NCBI RefSeq assembly: GCF_010111755.1
Contig: NC_088962.1
Span: 186,001 to 250,000 of the forward strand
Source of the DNA: Nakaseomyces glabratus
Lineage: Eukaryota > Ascomycota > Saccharomycetes > Saccharomycetales > Saccharomycetaceae
Reading direction: 5' to 3'
Length of the DNA: 64,000 nucleotides
Shown one piece after another: positions 45,301-56,500 of the stretch; within the stretch, counting starts at the first letter, position 1, and the number at the start of each line of letters is the position of its first letter. Position numbers and translations under genes: made by a program. The notes under the pieces are model-generated. The model saw nothing but the letters and a program-made list of their open reading frames with translations. It was not told where the DNA came from and searched no databases.

Positions 45301-46246
45301 AGATTATGACAATTTTCTTCAGGAAAATAAAGGGTTGGAATTATTTGACCAACAACCGCTATGTATTTCTCAGTTGTTCCACAAGATGTTGATAATGAAA
45401 AGTTCGTTTACCTATCAACTTTTGTCTTTAATGGATGCCAACAATGGTAATTTTGTAAACATGGACCTCAAGAGACTGGAACAAATTGTTGAATCACTTT
45501 GTTCATTGATATCAGTGATATTGCAATTGCTAACTCTAATAATGAGACTGAATCCCACAAACAGTATAGATCTAAACTACCGACCTGTTACTCCAACTCA
45601 AAGGATGGAGGACATGTTATCGAACAAGAACACTGATAGCACTGACTCTATCTCAAATAGCAATAAGACCAATTCTGGTAACGATTTTTACCGGAGGTTG
45701 TTGGGACTGGAACATAGTAACGACATTGTATATTCTGATATATCGCGTGGTGTCATATCGCCGTTCGCGATGGCAATCCTTCATGAAAGTCACAATATCC
45801 ATGAACTAATCAAAATGACGCCAACGATATTGATCCGTGTAGTTATGACACTAAACGTTCAAGATGACACCGGCAATAGTGTAAATAACAATGCCACACC
45901 TGGAGATCACGAAGAAGATATGAAATTGAAACGTGCGAACACATCCCAGGACTTAGTATACAAGCTGTCAAACTCCATGAACGATGTTGTACAGATAGCG
46001 AGCTTGCTAAGCATGATCAAGCCTCTGAAGTTGTTCGATCACGGATTCAAGACATTTGAATCAGAAGACGTGCTGCAAGGAAATGACGAAGATGCTAAGA
46101 AGAGACAAAGACCTGTGCTAAAACGATTGTTCTACGATACCACCAACGTTCCAAAACCTGAAGCTGTCGACCCCTTGGTGGTAAGCTTAGTCAACACCGG
46201 ATGGAACCTGCTGGATGACATGGAACTAGGGTTTTTACCACAATAA
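42383..46246 (+). CDS. RGT1: Zinc-cluster glucose-responsive repressor Rgt1
   Basis: Transcription factor that represses hexose-transporter genes when glucose is low, together with Mth1/Std1 and Ssn6-Tup1. Glucose sensing through Snf3/Rgt2 relieves this. It has 1287 residues (1170 in S. cerevisiae). The Zn2Cys6 domain is at residues 16-45, with C16, C19, C26, C35, C38 and C45 (CX2CX6CX8CX2CX6C). A long Asn/Ser/Gln-rich region follows with RRGS and RRSSS motifs that look like protein kinase A sites (near 42980 and 43290), then a Lys-rich patch (GGKKGGKVPRKRKTKQ). The second half carries the fungal-type regulatory region, with Asn-rich inserts. The assignment rests on the domain and synteny with YKL038W. 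Confidence 0.93.
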   Translation: MPHNNDKKRTNVSRACDQCRRKKIKCDRNQERNICTSCQRNGERCKFERVPLKRGPSKGAHKASDPELKLSSNKPSKSSLFEDSNSIIRPKSVGEDSNMDPLSRHGSNTPILDNNSNSGINDRNMGGIDDRLGGSTDPGTPSRSGSILLPPLGQYPQQQNYTNNSTSASNNMLNSTSLNSTILQQQQPFWKVPYHEFQNQRRGSIESLQSDLSVRTFNPQDQLVYNTFQQSPIAMKHSSDPTNSIPPNTKSQHLTTTSNIGSVVGANDLLSGNPNYWGSVRAGSFIPNGDENDDQIPQNLQRRSSSIPSILRNTSTSILLSQPQLPHPTNGAGSTSNNFNNTNDNSNLINNKGTGSTAGLGNNIDNAVGSASPQAQRQSQQLYSYSQFLNQSKPYNNQNFSSFGQFSTNGFQSRHGSITSEAMSPSTALGYNQNNSNNLPGANNPNISDISLLPNKESDPRVNDSQKVVKTEVSNDIFQFGEQNLANTIESNADKSEDKVKSGGKKGGKVPRKRKTKQVKESNKKLKVNKKSNFDSDSINSPKVPTPVQQIKTGFQYGQILDVELIDLYYEFIHVGFPVIPLNKQTLTNDILLVNTHPYSNIHEVNSYVILWFRNSLELLVRVALKRKNDSPFFDSHNTPGPLRSASGDENMAFNDTPKKKDITSSHADSISSGDDNGMAEVQSAFISALNECFQRVVDIHPKVRENKDRISPKIKIIYLTTFILLNYILALVGYDNSFVLGMSVTIFNEFKLYKLLVLPYKAICQDSEFSFNAKQSISLDDDFIENKNIGNGNGNRTNGSTPGEPNNDEGENALTNFNPSKEQQNSQKGGSGEGNENQGNQIRSKIGKAVNIEEETETNENYTIMFKRLYILLTMFDSLQSCLFGGPKLLNVCITNTTEKFFSGTTNSKWNIEDSLVREKGALISLKLGETLSEIASNRIIMNHFDIITLTNNNQANATDIVFNLKKLSNNRDYDNFLQENKGLELFDQQPLCISQLFHKMLIMKSSFTYQLLSLMDANNGNFVNMDLKRLEQIVESLCSLISVILQLLTLIMRLNPTNSIDLNYRPVTPTQRMEDMLSNKNTDSTDSISNSNKTNSGNDFYRRLLGLEHSNDIVYSDISRGVISPFAMAILHESHNIHELIKMTPTILIRVVMTLNVQDDTGNSVNNNATPGDHEEDMKLKRANTSQDLVYKLSNSMNDVVQIASLLSMIKPLKLFDHGFKTFESEDVLQGNDEDAKKRQRPVLKRLFYDTTNVPKPEAVDPLVVSLVNTGWNLLDDMELGFLPQ

Positions 46247-47068
46247 GGCCATTATGTACCTGTCCTTCATAAATTATAAGCCATATCCGTACTAGTCCAT
46301 TGCCCCTCCTTATTTACCTTATTATAGTATCCCCTTTTACCACTCTCTTTTACCCCCACTTTATTTTTTTTTGGGTGTTGCCAAGTATGTATTCTATAGT
46401 TGCTAATCGAGTACTTATCCCGCCTTTCTGCCCCTCCCTCTCCGCGTTTCTTGTGTCCCCCCCCTTGTCCTGCACATCCAGCACCTGCAGTTGCGGAAAA
46501 CCCGTTTGACAGTTGACTCAACTTCGTAACCCCCCTTGAGTGAACCCTTTGTTTAACAATACTAGTACAGCACGCTCTGTAGCCCTTCTTATGATATACT
46601 ACTTCTAGTCCCCCCCCCCCTTCCTCATTATAGAATACGGCTGTTTCTCAGGTCCCTACATTTGCCTTTCCCACTGGGTTGTCTCCCCCCCTTCTCTCTC
46701 CTTCCCATTCGATGCCATAATATGGAAGGGGTGGGACTACGTCTGTTTCTCTGTTGTTCCTAACAGTCTTGACATTTTTGTCCTTGTTTGTGACATTTTG
46801 CACTTTTTTTGTGACATTTCCAACTAACAAAATCTTTTTGGTGTTTTTTGTCTTTTGTCCTCCCAGCAAGCGGTCTTCCCTTGTATCCCCCCCCCCTTGG
46901 CTCCATTTTTTCTTCTCTCTTCTCCCCCCTTCAAATTTTTCGTGGAATATAAATAGGGAGCTCCCTTTCTCGACGTATTTCTTTCTCTCTCCAAAGGACA
47001 ACTCAATTGATTTCACAGTAAACCAAAACAAATTACTAATCAATTGACAAGATAACAGAAGTGGTACC
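46247..47068 (+). promoter_or_regulatory. UGP1 promoter rich in CCCCT elements and C tracts
   Basis: The stress element CCCCT (Msn2/Msn4 site) occurs at least nine times: 46303, 46331, 46431, 46461, 46532, 46617, 46688, 46893 and 46926. Several lie in C runs of 7 to 11 bases (46457-46464, 46610-46620, 46685-46691, 46887-46896). A Gcn4-type TGACTCA site is at 46514-46520. TATAAATA at 46948-46955 lies about 115 bases before the ATG, and the sequence after it is CT-rich then A-rich, as expected of a strong yeast promoter. Confidence 0.75.
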
Positions 47069-48577
47069 ATGTCTACTGCTAAGAAACACACAAAGACACA
47101 TTCTACATATGCATTCGAGAGCAACACCAACAGTGTTGCTGCATCTCAAATGAGAAACGCGCTAAACAAGTTAGCAGACTCAATTGGCTCTGAGCACGGT
47201 GACGATGCCCGTACCCGTTTCGAGAACGAGTTGGACTCTTTCTTCACTCTTTTCAGAAGATACTTGGTCGAGAAGTCCTCTTCTAACACTTTGGAGTGGG
47301 ACAAGATCAAGTCCCCTAACCCTGAGGAAGTTGTCCGTTACGACACTATCAACTCTCAGGCTGAGAACGTCTCCAGCTTGTCTAAGCTAGCTGTGCTGAA
47401 GTTGAACGGTGGTCTAGGTACCTCTATGGGTTGTGTCGGTCCAAAGTCCGTGATCGAAGTTAGAGAAGGTAACTCCTTCTTGGACTTGTCCGTTAGACAG
47501 ATCGAGCACTTGAACAGACAATACGACAGTGACGTGCCATTGTTGCTAATGAACTCTTTCAACACCGACAAGGACACAGAACACTTGATCAAGAAGTACT
47601 CTGCTAACAGAATCAGAATTAGATCTTTCAACCAATCCAGATTCCCTCGTGTTTACAAGGACTCCATGCTGCCTGTCCCAGAAACTTACAACGATCCAAA
47701 GGACGCTTGGTACCCACCTGGCCATGGTGACTTGTTCGAATCCCTACACGCTTCCGGTGAATTGGACGCTTTAATCGCACAAGGCAGAGAAATCTTATTC
47801 GTATCCAACGGTGACAACTTGGGTGCCACTGTCGACCTAAAGATCCTAAACCACATGATCGAAACAGGTGCCGAATACATCATGGAATTGACCGATAAGA
47901 CCAGAGCCGATGTTAAAGGTGGTACTTTGATCTCTTACGATGGCCAAGTCCGTCTATTGGAAGTCGCCCAAGTTCCAAAGGAGCACATTGATGAATTCAA
48001 GAACATCAGAAAATTCACCAACTTCAACACCAACAATTTGTGGATCAACTTGAAGGCTGTTAAGAGATTAGTGGAGTCCAGCGCTTTGGAAATGGAGATT
48101 ATTCCAAACCAAAAGACCATCACCAGAGGTGGTCAAGAAATCAACGTTCTACAGCTAGAAACCGCCTGTGGTGCCGCCATCAGACACTTTAGCGGTGCTC
48201 ACGGTGTTGTCGTCCCAAGATCAAGATTCTTGCCTGTCAAGACATGCTCTGATTTGCTGCTAGTGAAGTCCGATCTATTTTACTTGCAACATGGTGCTCT
48301 AAAATTAGATCCATCAAGATTTGGTCCAAACCCATTGATCAAGTTGGGTTCCCACTTCAAGAAGGTCTCTGATTTCAGCGCCAGAATTCCACACATTCCA
48401 AAACTAGTGGAATTGGATCATTTAACCATCACAGGTAACGTGTTCTTAGGTAAAGGTGTCACTCTAAGAGGTACCGTTATCATCGTTTGCTCAGACGGTC
48501 AAAAGATCGATATTCCAAACGGTTCCGTTCTAGAAAATGTTGTCATCACTGGTAACTTGCAAATCTTGGAACATTGA
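47069..48577 (+). CDS. UGP1: UTP-glucose-1-phosphate uridylyltransferase
   Basis: Makes UDP-glucose and pyrophosphate from UTP and glucose-1-phosphate, feeding glycogen, trehalose, beta-glucan and protein glycosylation. It has 502 residues (499 in S. cerevisiae). The nucleotide-binding loop [16 protein letters not shown] begins about residue 112. The uridine/sugar site includes [10 protein letters not shown], and the C-terminal left-handed beta-helix ([21 protein letters not shown]) mediates octamer assembly. The N-terminal Ser/Thr-rich stretch is the region phosphorylated by PAS kinase in S. cerevisiae. Codon use is biased to yeast optimal codons (AAG, TTG, GGT, AAC), unlike its neighbours, as expected of an abundant enzyme. 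The promoter is packed with stress elements. Confidence 0.98.
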   Translation: MSTAKKHTKTHSTYAFESNTNSVAASQMRNALNKLADSIGSEHGDDARTRFENELDSFFTLFRRYLVEKSSSNTLEWDKIKSPNPEEVVRYDTINSQAENVSSLSKLAVLKLNGGLGTSMGCVGPKSVIEVREGNSFLDLSVRQIEHLNRQYDSDVPLLLMNSFNTDKDTEHLIKKYSANRIRIRSFNQSRFPRVYKDSMLPVPETYNDPKDAWYPPGHGDLFESLHASGELDALIAQGREILFVSNGDNLGATVDLKILNHMIETGAEYIMELTDKTRADVKGGTLISYDGQVRLLEVAQVPKEHIDEFKNIRKFTNFNTNNLWINLKAVKRLVESSALEMEIIPNQKTITRGGQEINVLQLETACGAAIRHFSGAHGVVVPRSRFLPVKTCSDLLLVKSDLFYLQHGALKLDPSRFGPNPLIKLGSHFKKVSDFSARIPHIPKLVELDHLTITGNVFLGKGVTLRGTVIIVCSDGQKIDIPNGSVLENVVITGNLQILEH

Positions 48578-49678
48578 TTATTTTACAAGTATGAAAATGA
48601 ACTAAACAGTCATCAAGATTAAGGAGGTGCTACTTCATAGACACTTTTTTAAATCTCTATGTCTGCTCTATTTTTGATTCTACTTATCTTTCTATGTTGT
48701 TGTACTCTATGCCACTTGGTCAAATTGAGGTCTCACCCTTGAAATCGATCAATTACCGATACATTCAATGCAATTTTTTAATAAAAAAGTTTTCCTATTT
48801 GTTTTGGTAGTGACCATTCCCCACCAAAACAGCCCTTTAATGATTTTGAAATGATTATAACGTGTTCTTTCGAATCACAAAATGTACTAATGCTTTTTTT
48901 GAAATAATGGAAATTTAATGCAATTTTGAAGATGATAGCTCCCTTTCCTAATATTAATTCTAGTCTATCATCATTCTGCGTCTCCTGATTACCCACCTCT
49001 CCTTGTTAGAGAGTTATGTACAAAGCCTTTGGATTTCAATTATTAGTTAACAAAAAAGAATCAGAAGCTTGTATCGATCACTCAATTTTTGTTTACTTTA
49101 ACAATAGGTTGTATTAGGGGCACGCCAAGGTGCGTATCGTTGATTCATTCTTAACTAGACAAATCAGCGTGACGAAAAGTTGTCACAGAATACTGCGTAC
49201 CTCAACTGGCCCTTTATACATCTACCCAAATTATATAATTCCATAAAAGTTTTTATAAAGCAAGGATACAATCACGAATATTATATTATAAATGTTTTTA
49301 ACTCTAATCTAGCATCTTTATCAATACCTGTTATACTTGTCTATCACCCCCAAATCACTAAATTATCACTACGAAGGTTGCCACGCACCTGATCATTTAA
49401 AGGGAGAAAAGGAAAAGCACTGTGTATGTTATAAACGTAAAGCCCCATAGTCATAGAAACGAACAACATTAAAATACTTACTGCAACTGCATAATTCAGA
49501 ACTAAAGCAAAGACGAAATACTTCAATAACGCCTATTTTCTGCTATAAAAGGATATTCACGAATTTCATTTAGAACTGTAAATGCTATCGGCATCTGCGA
49601 TTAAGTATTGAAATAGCTGGTAAAGTGCTAAGACCAAGAATTGGATCAACTCTTCAAATAACTTAATATCTGCCCACA
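48578..49678. other. UGP1-TUL1 intergenic region, no gene seen
   Basis: About 1.1 kb of AT-rich sequence holding the UGP1 3' end and the TUL1 promoter. Only short frames are present, none convincing. Confidence 0.6.
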
Positions 49679-51952
49679 ATGGAGGTTAATTTCAATACTT
49701 TGGTGATAACAATAATAATATTCTTTATTTTATTTTCTTCGCCGGGCGGGGATGGAATTTCGTCTCAATACGAATTTAATCAGTTGCAACTATGCAAAGA
49801 ACAATATAAAAATGAGTACGAATCTTTCAAGAACACCACAATAACAAGCAATTTTAGGAATATAACAGGGCTAAAACTAAGCTACGAGGACTCTCTAAAT
49901 GATCCAGATCTTAATGCTACGTACCCAATTGAAGGTAAGGACTACGATAACTGGCTTCATAACCAAAATTACATGCTCCTGCCTAATGAGGTTATTAGCA
50001 ATATAAAACATAACATATGGAATGATTCAACATACAAAGAGAAGGATATACTATTTCCCAAAAATATAACTAGTTTACTGAAAGGTGAAACGTTAGTAAT
50101 AGGGAATGAGTACACTCCGATCAAGATGCCTATTCCCTTATTTTATAGATCAGCTATAGACTTTGTGGACAACAAGCCTCCAGATGGAGAAATGTACTTC
50201 AAAAATCCCTCTGCGATTACCAATATGACCTACGACAGTGGAAAGATGAGCATAAGTGTCTCACATCTTGATCTAGTCTCAGATACAATTAATGGCCCCG
50301 ACAATCGATTGTTTAACTCGAATCCGAATTGGAAAATGCTAGCAGCTAATATTGAATTTCACGACTATGATGAACACGAGAAAGTAAGTTTTAGCTCCTT
50401 GGGTCTATATCATGTTGAGACTGGAAGAGTATTGTTTATGAGCTCAAGCGCCAAGTTTCACCCATTATTTGCCTTTCCCCATTACATGGAATATATGGAG
50501 GATAACTTGGATAAAAACTCTGAGATATTCTCTGATGTGAAGAATCTAATATCAGAATATTGGGAAACCAAAAAGGTTGTAGATACATTAACAATGCATT
50601 CACTAAACACTTTTTATGAAAATTCAATGAATAGGTGTGAATACATGATATTTTTGCAGTTAGAACCATGGGAGGGTTATACAGAAGACCAATTACAAAT
50701 GATTGAGGATGAGTTGACCTGGCCAATGGGAAGACCAGCTAACCTAAGTAGCATGCCTCCTATATCAATAAAAAGTGGACAAGTTTACTCACCTGATTGT
50801 GGCTATACGTTTTCATTGGAAAAGGTGCATGGTATCAGGTATGAATTATTAGTTAAAACTATTAGATCGCATGTTATTTTTGGCACATTCTTGTTTATTT
50901 GCCAAGTGTTCTTGCTGATTCGCCAAATGCAACACACAAACACTCCATCTGTAATTAACAAGTTATCCTACACTTCCTTTTTCATGATTAATCTAATGGA
51001 TGGATCACTTGCTATGGTATACTTTGCCACTGCTAACTCTTATCCGGAGTTGTATTTGCCATTGGTTTCAAGTGCATTTGTGTCATACATACTAAGCACC
51101 ATTTTTGAAATGAGGTACATCATATCTATTTTTGCATCTCAAGTTAATGAGGTGGGTATTAGTATTATGACTTTGCTTAGAGGATCTCATCAATCAGACG
51201 AAGAGCAACAAAACACTAGAAACGTTGTTATACCCGATGAAGCTGCTATAGCCAACGAACACTACGGTAAGTTTTTCACCGCCATGCTAATTTTACTGTT
51301 CCTAATAATTCTCTCGACATCGTGGCCTCGACCATTGAGGTTGATAAGTGAGTATATTGCGATATTTGTGTTCAACTCCTACTGGGTGCCTCAAATTGTA
51401 AGAAACTGCATAAAGGGATTACCCTCAAGAAAAGAAAGAAGGAGGTCAATTACATTAATGAATAGGAGAATGCATAAATGGCCGTTACTATGGCAATTCA
51501 TTTTGGGAACTACAACCATTAGATGCATTCCTATTATATACATATTTTCATACCCATCCAATGTGTTCAGACATCACAAAGATAGCAAGGTTGTGATTTT
51601 GCTCATACTATGGCTGCTATTTCAGATATCTGTGTTATATTCGCAAGATATTTTGGGATCACGTTGGTTCTTACCAAAACATTCGATACCAGAAGAATAC
51701 TCTTATCACCGCGTGGTATCGCTACAACATCTTATGGAGCATGGTGGATCAGAGAATCACACAGTTGATTGCGCCATATGTATGGCTGAATTTCCTGTCT
51801 ACGTTGAGGAACTACCCGAAACTCACCAAGTAGATAAGGACTCCTACATGATTACACCTTGTGATCACATGTTCCATACCTCATGTCTTGAGAGTTGGAT
51901 GAGTTATAAACTTCAATGTCCGGTTTGTAGATCTCCGCTACCACCATTGTAA
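49679..51952 (+). CDS. TUL1: Golgi transmembrane RING ubiquitin ligase Tul1
   Basis: E3 ligase of the yeast Dsc complex that ubiquitinates membrane proteins in Golgi, endosome and vacuole membranes, sending them to multivesicular bodies. It has 757 residues (758 in S. cerevisiae). The N-terminus is a signal sequence or membrane anchor (LVITIIIFFILFS). A large luminal domain with N-glycosylation sequons runs to about residue 390. A set of membrane spans follows (about 395-690). The C-terminal RING-H2 occupies about residues 698-750, with CAIC, then CDHMFHTSCLESWM, then CPVC, giving all eight metal ligands. It ends a few residues after the RING, as in S. cerevisiae. Confidence 0.96.
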   Translation: MEVNFNTLVITIIIFFILFSSPGGDGISSQYEFNQLQLCKEQYKNEYESFKNTTITSNFRNITGLKLSYEDSLNDPDLNATYPIEGKDYDNWLHNQNYMLLPNEVISNIKHNIWNDSTYKEKDILFPKNITSLLKGETLVIGNEYTPIKMPIPLFYRSAIDFVDNKPPDGEMYFKNPSAITNMTYDSGKMSISVSHLDLVSDTINGPDNRLFNSNPNWKMLAANIEFHDYDEHEKVSFSSLGLYHVETGRVLFMSSSAKFHPLFAFPHYMEYMEDNLDKNSEIFSDVKNLISEYWETKKVVDTLTMHSLNTFYENSMNRCEYMIFLQLEPWEGYTEDQLQMIEDELTWPMGRPANLSSMPPISIKSGQVYSPDCGYTFSLEKVHGIRYELLVKTIRSHVIFGTFLFICQVFLLIRQMQHTNTPSVINKLSYTSFFMINLMDGSLAMVYFATANSYPELYLPLVSSAFVSYILSTIFEMRYIISIFASQVNEVGISIMTLLRGSHQSDEEQQNTRNVVIPDEAAIANEHYGKFFTAMLILLFLIILSTSWPRPLRLISEYIAIFVFNSYWVPQIVRNCIKGLPSRKERRRSITLMNRRMHKWPLLWQFILGTTTIRCIPIIYIFSYPSNVFRHHKDSKVVILLILWLLFQISVLYSQDILGSRWFLPKHSIPEEYSYHRVVSLQHLMEHGGSENHTVDCAICMAEFPVYVEELPETHQVDKDSYMITPCDHMFHTSCLESWMSYKLQCPVCRSPLPPL

Positions 51953-52439
51953 AACTAATTGAGATCGCCAAGCACAATTGTTTCATCGGGTTTATCCCAA
52001 ATCATTATGTATATGTTTTGATCATTTTTAAGGCATAATAGATAAGTTTTACTAAGTATATTTCATTCATTGACCAACCCCCACCTAATTTTCTATACAC
52101 AGTGAATTACGTCATCTCAGTTCCATGTCATCGACCCCACTATAAAAGAAAAATCAATATTTGATAATATTTTAACACTATTTACAGTTTGATTTAGTTG
52201 CTACAAATGTTTTAGCATGGAAATTAGAAGGTTTCTGAACAATTGTGTGACGTGCATATAAGTTACTAGAATCAGATATTATTACCATATCGTGAGCATG
52301 ACGTATCCAGAGAAGTATGTTAATCTATAATGACTGTCCAATTTTGGAGCTTATTCCAGAAAGCATCATAAAGGTGAATGAAACCACTAACAAATGTATA
52401 TTGGCAAGGTTATTTCAAATATTATCTCCACCTATACCA
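51953..52439. other. TUL1 3' end and HAD-phosphatase promoter
   Basis: Contains a TATA-like TATAAAAG (about 52142-52149). An ATG at 52299 opens a 10-codon upstream frame. A second ATG at 52317 is in frame with the phosphatase gene and would add 41 residues that look unlike the family. Confidence 0.55.
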
Positions 52440-53153
52440 ATGCTTGATTTGTTTGAAAGAGTAAAGGCATGTTTGTTTGACATGGATGGTCTATTGATCA
52501 ATACGGAAGACATATATACGTTGACTTTGAACCGTATTCTTAAAGAATATGGACTTGGTCCCTTGACATGGGACGTCAAGATCCAATTACAAGGTTTACC
52601 TGGTCCTGAAGCTGGCAAGAAGATTATCGAAACTTATAAGCTGCCATTAACACCAAAGGAGTTAGAGACAAAAAATATTGAAATTCAGAATGATTACTGG
52701 CCAACGGCAGCGTTTTTACCAGGTGCATTGGAATTATTGAAATACTTGAAATCTAAGAATATTCCTATTGCTCTCTGTACATCCTCAAATAAAATCAAGT
52801 TCAAGGGAAAGACTAGCCATTTAGGTGAAGGTTTTAACTTGTTTGATGCAATTGTCACTGGTGATGATGAGAGGATTCCTAGTGGAAGAGGTAAGCCATT
52901 TCCAGATGTATGGCAGGTTGGATTGAAGAGTTTAAACGACAAATTTAATACCTCCATTTCTCCTAGTGAGTGTCTTGTTTTTGAAGATGGTATAATTGGG
53001 GTACAATCAGGCAGAGCATTTGGTGCACACGTCATCTGGGTACCACACCAGGAGTCGCTACCTTTCATTGATAATGCTGCTGATGTTTTGCAAGGGCAAG
53101 GTGAACAACTAAATACCTTGGAAGAATTGGAGTTATCAAAATATGGTTTATAA
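52440..53153 (+). CDS. HAD-family phosphatase (YKL033W-A ortholog)
   Basis: Haloacid-dehalogenase-type hydrolase, related to pseudouridine-5'-phosphatase and 2-deoxyglucose-6-phosphatase-like enzymes; its substrate in yeast is not established. I chose the ATG at 52440, giving 237 residues, because the S. cerevisiae protein has about 236 and catalytic motif I follows at once (VKACLFDMDGLLINTED, nucleophile Asp in DMDG). The frame is open to an ATG at 52317, which would add 41 non-conserved residues. Motif II is ALCTSSN, the motif III Lys lies in GRGKPFPDVW, and motif IV is VFEDGIIGVQSG. The cap domain lies between motifs I and II. It is tandem with TUL1 and TTI1, as in S. cerevisiae. Confidence 0.88.
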   Translation: MLDLFERVKACLFDMDGLLINTEDIYTLTLNRILKEYGLGPLTWDVKIQLQGLPGPEAGKKIIETYKLPLTPKELETKNIEIQNDYWPTAAFLPGALELLKYLKSKNIPIALCTSSNKIKFKGKTSHLGEGFNLFDAIVTGDDERIPSGRGKPFPDVWQVGLKSLNDKFNTSISPSECLVFEDGIIGVQSGRAFGAHVIWVPHQESLPFIDNAADVLQGQGEQLNTLEELELSKYGL

Positions 53154-53519
53154 TTTACAAGGTTTTTGAAGAAGAATATATAGCCATTTATAAGCATCGC
53201 TAATTGATTGAATCTTAGATATATAACTAGCATATATCAAAAAGTTAATGATAACTAAGTAATATAATAGTATTATTTAACTGTATAGATTTATTATTCA
53301 TAACTTGAAAAAGTGCCATGGTCATCCCCATCGCTTTTGAAAAAGTAGAAATTCTAGGATTTTGATGTGTCGCAGGCATCGCTTTAGATTAACAACATTT
53401 CTGATCAAAATATATTGTAAGAAGATGTGAAGGCTAAGTATTTCTTCCCACCCGATTCATAATAATGACGAACAGTCGTTTTGAATTTATAAAAACAAGA
53501 TTATTGTTGCGAACACTCT
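53154..53519. other. Short intergenic region before TTI1
   Basis: AT-rich spacer of 366 bases holding the 3' end of the phosphatase gene and the TTI1 promoter. Nothing else is seen. Confidence 0.6.
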
Positions 53520-56500
53520 ATGGATCGAGGCCAAACCGTTTTCAAAAAGCTAAGAGAACCATGTGTTTTAGTGTCTAGGGTTGCCTTTCTTCCAAGGGAA
53601 TCTTTTGATCCAAATTCACCTCTACTGATCGATTCTTTGAAGGAATTGTCTATTTGTCTGAGTGAAATTAATGATGCTGATGATTTACCTTCCAATCTGG
53701 GGGACTATGTGTACCTGCCTATTTCACATTTATTAAAGCAGGACTCATTAGGTGATGTGGCAATTGAATATGTGTTTAAGATAACAAGGATGATTCTGAA
53801 GTTATTTTGGCACAAATCTGGATCTCTTGATAAGGAAACATGTAAGAAATTGTTCATGATCACCAACTTTTTAATAAATAATGATCCATCATCTAAAGAG
53901 TATCTTAAGAAGTCATCACCTTATAAATTAGAAGGCATCAAATTATTGCAAGAATTACTCAGATCTCTGCAGAAACAAGAATACCATAGCTCCTTTTTTG
54001 TAGAAAAACCTGAAATGCTATCAATTATGACGCATATGGTATCGATCTGTCTGGAAATGTTAAAATCAGAGCCATTTGTGATCGATCTGCAATTGCAATG
54101 TATTGAAACGTTGAGAACTCTTTATGTTGAAATACTACCTCATGGGGAAACACTATCATATATTTTACCAGGGAATATATCTGCTTTAGTTGCTGTTTTA
54201 GGTAAGCCGGGGCTTTTGTCAAATTCAGCTGTTATTATTGGGTGCTTAAAATTATATTCGCAATTGCTAATAATAATTTACAATGATAAAGATCTAGGAG
54301 TAAAGGAAAACTCTGCGAATAATGGGAGGATCATCAATACAATTTTAGAGCAAGAATTGAAGGAAACCCCGTTGGATCCATTCTCCTTAAAATTGCCTAT
54401 ACTGGGTACAAACTTAAACACAAAAAGGGTGCATAGAGATACTAGTTGGCTGAAAGGAACTTCATCTCAAATAAGACTCTCTTTGGAATCATTCCTCACA
54501 AAGTTATGCCGTAGAAATGATAGTAGGATAAATCATGAACTTTCAAAGTTATGTGGCGGCTTGCTAGCTAATTGTAAAAGCTCTCTATGTACGTCGGTAC
54601 CTCTATTGGTTCGAACCCTCATATATCTTAACTCGAACCCTCAGAATATACTGAAATCTTGCATAAATGAAGTTAGAAACATATTTTCTGAAGAGGTGGA
54701 AAACTTGAATTCACAATTGAAGGAGAGCACAGAAGGAACTTTGAGCCAATTGTTTTTTTTAGTGAAATTATTGGAGGGGGATAGTGAGCTTCTCCCTGGT
54801 ATTACCAAGTGCTTAGTTAGCCTGAAAACTCATGTTATGAAAGAAATTGATATTTATGATGCATCTACAAAAAAAATTCAAACAATAGATCAAAAATCGG
54901 AAGTGATCATGATGGATAAATGGGAATTGGATACAGCGGAAACTGGATTACTTACAAACGTAATAGGGACTGAGGAAAAAACTGTGGCAAGCTTTCTCGG
55001 GGCACTTGCGCATGAACTACCTGCCCAAAGTAAAGAACATGTGATTGAAGGGTTGCTCAATGAAATGGATTTTACTTCTCTATCCGATAAAATTACAAGT
55101 ATGTGGATTTCAAGTAATTTACTAAATGGTAAGTTATCTATTAGTGGATCAAATGGAGTGGCAATGGATAGCTTGACTGGAACAGGGTTGAATAGCTATG
55201 CATCCTACCCAACAGTTGCATATCAACTTTTAGAGTGTGCCAAACAATGCTATGAAGGACTTGAGATGGAGATGGAAGGACAAAACGGAACGATATCTCA
55301 AGAGATTTTAGTCTGTACAATCCTTAGATCTATCACTACTGTTGTTGAGACTATTGGGAAGGATTTTCAAGATGAAGTCATTGACTATATATACATTATA
55401 ATCGAGAACTTAGCTTCATCATCTATGCTCATTAGGGAATTCTCAAAGAGGAGCGCGATAGTACTGGCCAAAATACTATATCATAATTCGATATCTGACA
55501 TGATTACCCAAAATACGGACTATATAATTGATGCAGTTTCAATTAAACTTGCCTCGGGTATGACGCAAAGGGTTAGTGTAGTTCTAATGGTCATCTGTAA
55601 ACTTGCGGGTTATGAGGCAATTAGGAGTTTCAAAGATGTCATAGAGACGTTGTTTAAAATGCTCGACTTTTATCATGGTTATTCTGATCTATGTATACAG
55701 TTTTTCAAAGTTTTCGAAATAATAGTTATGGAGATGCAGAAAACTTACTTGACTGCCGATAAGAACTGGGATAAAATTGAAGATAAAGCCAGCAACAAGA
55801 GCACATTTAAACCATGGGGAATTGCAAATGTCGAGCAAATATGTAAGATGTTAGAAAATGAGATAATTATTGATATCGAGGACGGTACTATTGATATTAA
55901 TGAAGATGACGCATTGAGTGAAATAAATAATTTCAAAGATTATGTTAATAGAAAAATGGAACTTGAGAATAGTGATAGTGATGATGATGATGATGATGAT
56001 GATATTGAGAATTATGAAGATGAGGGAAGCCATAACGAACTTGAGGAGATGAAGAAAAAAAAGAAGACTAGTGAAGAATGGGTTTCTCCAATACCAGTCG
56101 AATCATACCGTGTACTTTTGCAGATCATATCATATGGTGATAGACTGTTGACACATCCATCAAAAGAGCTTAAAATACTAATTCTAAATATTTTCTCTCA
56201 AATATGGCCTATGCTAGCCACCCAGTATTCTTCACTGTTACCACAAGTGGCCCAAGCTTGGCCGTTAATTTCAACTTTAACTTTTGATTCAGACTACTCT
56301 ATAGTAGAGGCTGCATGTGTTTGTCTAAGAATCATGATTGAATGTAGTGGTGATTTTGTGTCAAAGCGTTTTGTTGATCTCTGGAAAGAGGTGAAGGCTC
56401 GATCAATATTACTCAAAGAGATAAAATATTCACAAATAGAGAATGGGCAAGAAACTACTTCTGTAGTAGTTTTAAATCGTATTCGTTTTCCTCCTATAAC

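Noticed and set aside
46300..46509. AIM26-like small gene between RGT1 and UGP1
   Set aside because: The 69-codon frame is hydrophobic, overlaps the C-rich promoter and shows no similarity I can recall.
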